Positions 56,641-64,000 of a stretch of 64,000 nucleotides of DNA are shown here, piece by piece. Source of the DNA: Rhizophagus irregularis. Taxonomy: Eukaryota; Glomeromycota; Glomeromycetes; Glomerales; Glomeraceae. The translations under genes were made by a program, and so were the position numbers. The stretch lies in the NCBI RefSeq assembly GCF_026210795.1, contig NC_089445.1, positions 3,472,001-3,536,000 of the forward strand, written 5' to 3'. Below the pieces are notes generated by a model that made no database searches, was not told the origin of the DNA, and worked only from the letters and a program-made list of their open reading frames with translations. The first letter of the stretch is position 1, and each line of letters opens with the position of its first letter.

Positions 56641-57100
56641 CTAGCATCCAAAAGTTTCGATCTCCTATGATCAATGACCTTATAATAATTGATATTTAAT
56701 TTTCTTGCATATTCTATGTTCAAAATAACGGTCACGATCCCAACCAATCCATCAAAATAATCATGTGAAAAAATACGAAGCTCAAAGTCCTGCGACATAT
56801 GGGGCGAGTATAGTCCGTAGCCAATAATCATGTACAGTATATTAGTTCGTCGTGTATCACGATTACAAGCCGAATCATGTAATTTATTTATTGTATCAAT
56901 AAAGAATTCTGCCGAAAAAGCTATACATTGTATCAAGAATATTTTTCGAAATGTATGATGAATAAAAAAAGTGAGACCTAAAGTCCCACTTGGATCAAAT
57001 AAATCGCATCCTATATGAAAGTTGTAATCGAATATGCAATCTGAACTTGATAAATAAATGCGCAGTAATGTTAGACATTGATCTTTGTATATGGAGTTTT
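56550..57100 (-). CDS. Hypothetical open reading frame, about 180 codons, unrecognised
   Basis: The frame is open from about 57100 (after a TAA) to 56550; the first ATG is at 56936 (128 aa). Content looks coding: DYNFHIGCDLFDPSGTLGLT, FSAEFFIDTINKLHDSACNR, MSQDFELRIFSHDYFDGLVG and LNIEYARKLNINYYKVIDHR. Upstream, a possible exon LTISDIDDVNN is followed by GTAAGT near 57245 and a CTGCAG acceptor near 57170. The last 30 residues run antisense through the nuclease relic, so the original gene probably ended earlier. I do not recognise the family. It is either a small gene or a relic. Confidence 0.4.
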
Positions 57101-57259
57101 TATTATGATTTTAAGCGGATCCGTTGATCAGATCATATTAACGTAAAAGCGTATTTCAAAATCGATCCTGCAGTTAGCGAATCTTTTTATTTGCCTTGCG
57201 CAAGTAAAGCAAAAATTAAATAAAAATTAAAACTGACCAAACTTACCATTATTTACATC

Positions 57260-58709
57260 ATCAATATCACTAATAGTAAGGTAGGTTGGTTTATTGTTCG
57301 GCTAGCTCATTGAAACATGTCATCACGAATTCACGATGTTGATCGATTTTCCTGTCTCTATAGATTTCCAAAATAAAACGGACATATTACTCTTCTTGTT
57401 ATACATTATATCGGCACGCAGAGAAAATCTCTGATTATCATCACGTGTACAATAGACGCAGTGAAATTATTCACATGAATCTCGTCAGCACTCAGCAATA
57501 GAAACAAATTAGATATAGTAGATATTTTTCGAAAATGTGAGAGAGCAAAGAAATGAACATGATGCTGGAACTCGCATTAAATGGCATAAGATCCATGTAC
57601 TTCCTTCCCGTCAATATATTTCGCTTGCTTCTCTACCCCAAGTCGATCCGTTTTTTATATTCCATCTTTTTTTTCTATACGCTAGAGAAATTTTCTGATG
57701 TTATTGATAAGCAAAAATAAGAAGTAAAGGAAAAAAAATTAAAAATATTAGGAATAAAAAAAAATAATAAGCTTAATGTCATTTCTTAAAAATAGCTGTT
57801 GAATATAATGTTTTTTATCTATATCAGTAATGTTTTAGAAATTAGAATCTTTAAAGATTCTTTATAGATAGAAAGAATCCTTAAGGATTCTTAAATCTGA
57901 AGTTATAGAATTCTTCAAAATATTACCGATGAAATCAACTAAATCTTTGCCAAAAGGTGAATCCAATAAATTTTTTTTTAATTAAAAAAATTTTTTTTTT
58001 TGAACCTATTTTAAATATAAAAATGCAACTAAAAAGAGTTTTTAAATTAATATATATGATAATATACCCCAATTTTTGAATTTTTGTTAGAAGCTGTAAT
58101 AGAAATTTTTATTTATTTTTTTCTTGAAGCGAGGCACCATAACACCTTAGGCTGGTTAAACTAAATTTTTAAACTTGCTAGAAAAATTTTCAAGCGCAAT
58201 AGAAAAATTATGGAAATCATATCAAAAAAAAAACTGCATAAAATCTTAAACTTATTTAGCTTTATTTTATTTTCTGGTATTTTTCAATTTATATAGTATT
58301 GTGTATTAGTAGTAGGTTCATTTCATGCGTTGGGTCATTTGTTTTAGCAGGTAAAGAAATTTAACCATAAAAAAAAAATTGGGATTATCAATTTAGAAAA
58401 CATATGATTACTTGAATTTATTCATCTTTTTTTTATAGAGCTTTTGCTTTATCGGTTAAGAAAATTTTCAACTATAATTAATTTTCTGTATAGAGTAGTT
58501 CCGCCAAATTATTTAAAATGTTTTCAAAATTTGCTATACGAAAAATACTAAGAATAATAATTCAAATTATAAGGAACAAAGTTAGTAAAATGTCAGATAC
58601 AATTCATAGAATATAAAGCTCGAATTATAAATTATGGTTATCTTTCATTTTTAAACTCCTCCTTAGCGTGGAGAGGTATGACGAGCTAGGATAAAGTGCA
58701 TTAAGTGCA
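57260..58709. other. AT-rich intergenic
   Basis: No gene recognised. A short AAAGATTCTTTA/AAGGATTCTTA repeat lies near 57850-57890. Confidence 0.4.
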
Positions 58710-58715
58710 TTTATA

Positions 58716-59092
58716 TTAGAGTTCCAATCTGACATCCGACGGATGATCAATCTCTTCTCATTTATTTTTGGAAAGAGATATTTATGTTTCATAATTATAA
58801 TTTAGGAACTGCATTCGATGTAAGGTGATCAGACTATGCATTATTTAATTAATTGAACATAAAATAAATGGGGTGAAATCTTAGTCGGATTGAATTTTCA
58901 TCCGTCGGATGATATTTTAATCCGTTCCTAATTTCTCCTCACTTTCATTTTTGAAAAGAAAGTTTATTTATTAAATTATATACTGTATTATGCTTTTAGG
59001 ATATCCTTAAAAAAAATGCTCTTTTATATTAATTAAATGAGCGTACAACTGTCAAAATGTGATTATCGTCGGATGACGGATTGGAACTCTAA
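58716..59092. mobile_element. TIR element with CATCCGACG arms and a 6-bp duplication
   Basis: 377 bp bounded by TTAGAGTTCCAATC at the left and GATTGGAACTCTAA at the right, continuing inward into CATCCGACG and CGTCGGATG. Flanked by TTTATA on both sides (58710-58715 and 59093-59098). The internal CATCCGTCGGATG palindrome repeats the arm word. No coding capacity. Confidence 0.7.
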
Positions 59093-59248
59093 TTTATATC
59101 ATAAGCACTTAACTTTATACATTGGCCTGACGGAATTTTGGAAAGATAATTTTTATTAGACGAAGCTGACTGTATGAAACAAATCGAAAGGAGTCATATA
59201 CAAATCCATAGCATTTGTTCTTTCCGTCCCCGGCTTCGCTTGTATACA

Positions 59249-59839
59249 TTATCCTTGGGGATAACATCCCGGGAAATAATACATGGTTGATTCTGGGTCA
59301 TACGGACCAAAATACACCACATCCATCTCACATACTTTTCCAAAATCTCTATCATTTTCTTTAGCTATAACGGTTAAATATTTGTCCCGGTCTGGACGAC
59401 AGTGTTCATGATAGAACCCAAACGCGTGCATCAGTTCGTGTACAATATTACTCTCAGTATGTGGATAATTTTGCAAGTCCTTGGTTACCGATAATTCCTT
59501 TATAATTGTGAAATGGAATGAGTTTAGTGAATTATAGACAAATATGGTAAGTACCTGGTGTTTTCTTTTCCTACCAACACAGGAACCTTATCAACGATTT
59601 TTACATAATCTGATTGATCCGTTCTTTTCACGAATTTTACTGAACTAACGTTGGAGATCATATTCATTGCATTTGACACAATGATTTGAAGTCCCAACTC
59701 CCAAGGACACATTATTGTCGAATTCATACGGAAGTATTCCGTTCGGCCAGACATCAGAACATGGTTTACACAAGGACCTAGAAATATATATATAGGGGTA
59801 AGGTGATGAAAAAAATTTTTTACTATGAGCTGTACGCAT
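59249..59839 (-). pseudogene. Astacin-family (M12A) zinc metalloprotease, broken
   Basis: The minus strand has the full astacin zinc signature HELMHAFGFYHEHCRPDRD (about 59384-59440) followed by STMYYF at the Met-turn position. Upstream pieces match the astacin N-domain: CSDVWPNGILPYEFDNNVSL (exon from an AG acceptor at 59778), then, after a frame change near 59695, IIVSNAMNMISNVSSVKFVK and RTDQSDYVKI. An intron is plausible from GTACTTACC (about 59553) to an acceptor near 59500. The reading ends at 59249, about 40-45 residues short of a usual catalytic domain. No signal peptide exon was found. The frameshift and short C-terminus argue for a pseudogene, although the active site is intact. Confidence 0.7.
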
Positions 59840-59952
59840 TTTTTCAGGGCCGGAATTATTATAATGACAGTCGGTTACTATAATAGGAAATATATTCTGA
59901 CTGGCATTATTAAAATTATTTCAAAAAGGAAAGATTTTCATGATTTTTTTTT

Positions 59953-60288
59953 TTAGTTCAAACCTGACCCTTTTATGGGTCCTTTTACGCATATTCTCTT
60001 TATAATAGGAGATAACATCAGCATCAGTCCATTTGGCAGCATAAGCGACTGATGGTCGTTCCATTCTTCCACGTTGAGATTGTTGGGCAGCTTTTTAAGA
60101 TAGTTATTTGGAATACGAAGAACTTCTTCCTTTTGTTCGACTTCTTCACGTAATTTCTCTTGAATAATATCAAATTGTTTGCAAATCTCTTTATAAGAAG
60201 AGATAACATCAGTATTGGTCCATTTATGAGTTTGATCGAGATAATCAACAGATTGAGTGGCAGAATAAGTAACTGATGGTTGTTCCAT
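59953..60288 (-). CDS. Small protein with an internal WT-x-DVISxYKE repeat (111 aa, probably frameshifted)
   Basis: Frame from ATG at 60288. It begins MEQPSVTYSATQSVDYLDQT and contains HKWTNTDVISSYKEICKQFD, then a charged helix (QEKLREEVEQKEEVLRI). In the annotated frame the C-terminus is nondescript. In the +1 frame, however, the same DNA (about 59960-60062) encodes ERPSVAYAAKWTDADVISYY followed by KENMRKR, a clear second copy of the N-terminal motif. A single-base lesion near 60063 has probably broken a two-repeat protein. The family is not recognised; the WTNxDV pattern is reminiscent of Myb/SANT-like or MADF-like helices but unproven. It lies about 110 bp upstream of the astacin relic on the same strand. 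Confidence 0.5.
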   Translation of the reverse strand: MEQPSVTYSATQSVDYLDQTHKWTNTDVISSYKEICKQFDIIQEKLREEVEQKEEVLRIPNNYLKKLPNNLNVEEWNDHQSLMLPNGLMLMLSPIIKRICVKGPIKGSGLN

Positions 60289-62090
60289 TTTTGTTTTTTA
60301 TTTCTAAAAAATAATTATGTTTTTTTTTAAGTGTTCGTAAATAAAAAAAATTTTTTTTTATAAAAATTATTTATAAAATTGAAAATTTTTTTTCGCGAAT
60401 CGAATTGTTTTTTTTAAATCAAAACACTTTCCAAGTGTATCTCGTTTTTATTGTTTGTTGTTCTCTCAAAAAATATTATTATTGAATATTGTTTTTTTTC
60501 TTCAAAGTGAGAACAAAATTTCTTCACTTTTTTTTTGAGATATATATAAAATATGTATAAGACTAATTTTAACTGAGTGATTTAACCTGGCTACTAGTAA
60601 ATTTTATATAATTATATAATTTTGCCTAAATTTTCAAAAAAAAAATATAAATTATGATTACAATAAAAATGAGAGACATTGTCAAAAATATAAGAAAAAT
60701 TGGTCATTATACTACTCTATAATATCCAAATAAATAAAATCTATATAAAATGAAATGAATAATAACACAAATAATTTTTTTTTTTTAGATGTAAAATATA
60801 AATTTTAGGGGGGTGATTTAACCCAGGTTATTTAACCCAGAGGACAAGTTAGCAAAACTCATAAAAAATATATTATTTGTATAAATTATTTATTTATTTA
60901 TTTTTTTAAAGTTTTTTTTTAAAGTTAGGCTTTCCCTATAGGCTATATTACAATGTTATGTAACGTAAATGAAAAAAAAGTAATATTATCGTTCAGCCCA
61001 ATAAGATCATGCAGATTTTCATAGACCGATATTGTTTATTAGGCATAGCAATAACATATGATTGATATAATAAAGTGAAGTAAAAAATATGGTGTAAATG
61101 AATGTTTTGTAGGAAAAGTTTAAATAAAGCTAATAAAGTGGATTAAAAATAGCATAAAAATGAAATTTATAGAAAGCTTATTTATGATGTTATTAATTAA
61201 TGCATGATCAAAGGGCAATATCGGTCCTGTGACCAACATAGCTACTCCCCTATTCAATAACTATTAATACAGCCACACCGCCACACAAAAATTACCACCG
61301 GTAATAATAGAAAATTTGAAATTCAATAATTACATATTATTGTATGGGGGTATATAAAATGGCACAGCCATTTTATCCTATTGTTAAGTATATAATTATA
61401 TTATCGTTTAGCTTTTTTTAGTTCATATTGAGAGTTAAAAAAGTTTATGTATTAGTTTTAAAAAAAAATTATATGTAAAAGTTTAAAAAAAGTTTATTAG
61501 ATAAAAGTTTAAAAAGTTTATATAAATGTATAAATAAGTTTATTTTAAGTGATTGTTTTATTTTTTTATTCTATTTACTTAAATTATCGTATGATCATAT
61601 GTCTGCATAAAATAAATGATAGGATGTTCAATATGAACCTATGTGGCTAAATGATAATAATAAAAATAATAACGAAGTTTCTTTAAAATTATTAGCTAAA
61701 CCAAGAAAACCTAGTTGAAATCTTAAACTATTACAAATAAGAGTGAATATTATAATACGTCATCTTTTGAACAAAAAAAAAGAATAAAGAAAAACCATCC
61801 ACAATGCAAAGGTGGCTGGCTAATTTATTATGTTTATTTATAGATTTTAGGATTTTTAACCATGTATAGTCTCTATAAATAAATGTAATACAAAAGTTGA
61901 TCATTATTAACGAATGAGTGATCGTACATAATTTTTGCCGTTAACGTTATTATCGATAAAAATAAAATTAACTTCGAAAGTGAGTAGGTTTGCTAACGAT
62001 ATTTGAGATATTCGAATCTTTCCATATACGAATTTTGACGATTTCGACTAAACGTAAGCGAAGATAATTAAAAAGCGATTGGATCATTCT
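60289..62090. other. AT-rich intergenic
   Basis: No gene recognised. GATTTAACCTGGC and GATTTAACCCAGG words recur near 60580 and 60815. Confidence 0.4.
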
Positions 62091-62363
62091 TTAACGAAAA
62101 GTAGATCCATTAAAAAATTGATTTGTAAATAAATCGTTTGTGTTTTGTATCGGTAATCGTGGTAATCGTCTTATGCGATTCAATATATACATATTGTTAA
62201 TTGTAATTCCATGTCTTAACCGTCGTTGATTTCGGCGTCTACGAATAGTAAGACTAGCGTAGGACGATAAATTGTTAGATGTTGTGTCTGAATAGTCGCA
62301 AGGAGCACATTCCATTTGAGTTGCATTTATTGTTCGATTTGTTGGTTGTTGTTCATTATCCAT
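62091..62363 (-). CDS. Small basic protein (90 aa), paralogue of the gene at 50.3 kb
   Basis: Starts at MDNEQQP (ATG 62363). An upstream in-frame ATG at 62450 adds only low-complexity residues and has no counterpart in the paralogue. It contains SSYASLTIRRRRNQRRLRHG, IRRLPRLPIQNTND and NQFFNGSTFR, the last three shared in order with the 50257-50460 protein. The N-terminal half (NATQMECAPCDYSDTT) is unique to this copy. Upstream AAAAATTCGTGAAAGCAGG and TCGTTGTTAAAAAA match the other copy's 5' flank. Function unknown; it is basic, soluble and possibly nuclear. Confidence 0.6.
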   Translation of the reverse strand: MDNEQQPTNRTINATQMECAPCDYSDTTSNNLSSYASLTIRRRRNQRRLRHGITINNMYILNRIRRLPRLPIQNTNDLFTNQFFNGSTFR

Positions 62364-64000
62364 TATAAAAATTATATATATTTTTAAAATTTCTTGAAGT
62401 GTTCTCTCGAAATAGTTTATTAAATTCTTTTCTTTTATTTTTTTTTTCAAAGTGAAAAATAATTTTGCAGTCTCTTTTTTTTTATATATTTATATATAAA
62501 TATATATCATATAAGAATTTTTTAAAAAAAAAAATTGGAAAGAAAAGTGCTTCTACTTGACGTTCAAAGAAAATAAAAAATATATAAAATAAAAAATTCG
62601 TGAAAGCAGGAAAAAATAAAAGGAATTTTTTTTTTCGTTGTTAAAAAAAAAATATTTAGTTAGAAGGTTTACAGTATTTATAAAAAAAGATCTGGCTGAT
62701 TTTTAATCATACTATAAAAAACCAAAATTATTTTTTTTCTTCGAATTTGTTATATAGATTAGATATTAAATTTTATAGTTATTCAATATGCATGGAATTT
62801 ATTATTGATGAACTACTTATACGAGGCCTCCCGGATATAAAATTTATCCGATGGAAAAGAGTTTTCTTTAATTATGGGGGGTAAATGATTGGCTGAAAAT
62901 AAGCCGCGAATAATATACGTTTTTTGTCCTATAATGGAAAGTTTTAGTCGTAGTGGCACCCAAATGACAGCTTATGCCGATTATAAATAATTCTTTTAGA
63001 AATGATCGACAAATGTGTCGCCAGTTTACAAAATGTGCGAAAAAGACACGGATGACCAAAAATTAGTCACGTGAATTTCGTGACATTTTTGTAGGGTACG
63101 CAGGGGAAGTCGTTTTTTACAAAATCTTTTTCTTTTCAAAAAAAAAAAACCTTAATAAACTGCTCTGCAATATTACTTAGAACGACAATCGAGGTTTTGG
63201 CTGAAAATTTTGACTTAAACGCGATTTTTTAAACAATAAATCGACTAATTGTAATGACAACACGTGATCCTAAATCCCATAAGGAAATCAATGTGCGGCA
63301 CATTTGCGCATATTCTTATATTGTTGAACATGATTTAAAATTTGAATTTCAAATACTGATGCACCCGGTACATTAGTTTCTCAATTAAAGAAATTGTGTT
63401 TGACTCTGACTAAAAACTGACCTAGAATTTCCAAATTCCAACAAATGATTCTTATTGATAGTATTTTTTTTTCTTTCATGATAAAGAAAAAATTTAATAA
63501 TATTAAAAAAAAAAATGTTTTCTTATAACATTAATTAATATAATAATTTATTTATTTATTTATTGACGAGCTTAAAAAAAGAAAAAAAAGAATTCTTTTT
63601 CTGGTTTATTAATTTTTTAATGTATACAGTTTTAATTTGAAATGTTACAAACAAAACCAATGTTAGATTGATAAATTTGGATAGTGCTTTTTTATAATAA
63701 TAATATTTGTTTTTTTAAAAGAAAATTATTTAAACCATAAATAGTTTAACATTATTGTTTATCATACTATTTAATTTCTAAACTCAATCGGCATTCGCAA
63801 CTCCAATTACTTACACATTACCAAATATAGTACAATGATTATTCTGTTTTTGTTTATTAGGACTATCATTACATAATGTAAACTTATTTATTTGTTAACT
63901 TTGTGTTCGGCCGATTTATTTGTTACTCGTTCCTTCTTAAATGACATTTTAATTCTATTTACAATTTTATTATTTTTTTTTTTGGTAACCTGAACAAAGA
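62364..64000. other. AT-rich intergenic to window end
   Basis: Apart from the 5' flank shared with the 50-kb paralogue (62580-62650), no gene or element is recognised. The minus ORF at 62868-63059 has no recognisable content. Confidence 0.4.

Noticed and set aside
59524-59754. Separate small Cys-poor protein beginning MSGRTEYF
   Set aside because: Its C-terminal part is the astacin N-domain in a shifted frame; it is a fragment of the broken protease.
1-64000. CRISPR array or bacterial operon structure
   Set aside because: No regularly spaced repeats. Spliced genes and low gene density indicate eukaryotic DNA.

Overview
The window looks like nuclear DNA of an early-diverging fungus, most likely a Glomeromycotina (Rhizophagus-like) arbuscular mycorrhizal fungus. 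The base composition is very AT-rich with many homopolymer runs and small TIR elements. Genes have short introns with clean GT..AG borders. Tyrosine-kinase-like (TKL) kinase domains joined to Sel1 repeats, a combination greatly expanded in these fungi, occur several times. The organism assignment is inferred from gene content and style, not from a marker gene.

Layout. Four head-to-tail kinesin-4 genes lie on the minus strand: A (1-2012, runs off the left edge), B (11213-15821), C (21250-25818) and D (34060-39243). All share one seven-exon architecture: a 20-nt first exon, a 204-nt second exon, a 27-nt microexon and a very long last exon. B and D are open throughout (1251 and 1516 aa). C has a frameshift near its C-terminus. 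B and C have each lost about 300 residues of a Ser-rich tail that D retains.

B and C lie in a tandem duplication of about 10 kb (10.88-20.69 kb and 20.69-31.4 kb). Each unit also carries a TKL kinase-Sel1 gene and a second, more decayed kinase fragment. The unit-1 kinase-Sel1 copy is a pseudogene. The unit-2 copy is nearly complete, but one base is missing between kinase and Sel1. A third copy, intact and on the plus strand (44998-47336, 677 aa), lies upstream of kinesin D. The upstream flanks of A and D also match each other (3.76-5.65 kb and 40.53-43.6 kb), so the region grew by repeated segmental duplication.

The rest is gene-poor. It holds a histone H3 pseudogene (32.9-33.3 kb), a Lys-rich tandem-repeat relic (48.2-49.7 kb), a pair of paralogous small basic proteins (50.3 and 62.1 kb), a decayed nuclease-like gene (55.2-56.6 kb), a broken astacin metalloprotease (59.2-59.8 kb) and a small gene with an internal repeat (59.95-60.29 kb). 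At least eight short non-autonomous TIR elements are visible. Two are well supported: a MITE with an 8-bp duplication inside intron 1 of kinesin A, and a TA-flanked MITE at 27635-27834 whose empty site is preserved in the sister duplication near 17.53 kb.

Kinase-Sel1 proteins are probably signalling components and kinesin-4 proteins microtubule motors. Nothing here shows that they act together; their proximity is explained by co-duplication. I found no CRISPR array, rRNA, or complete tRNA.
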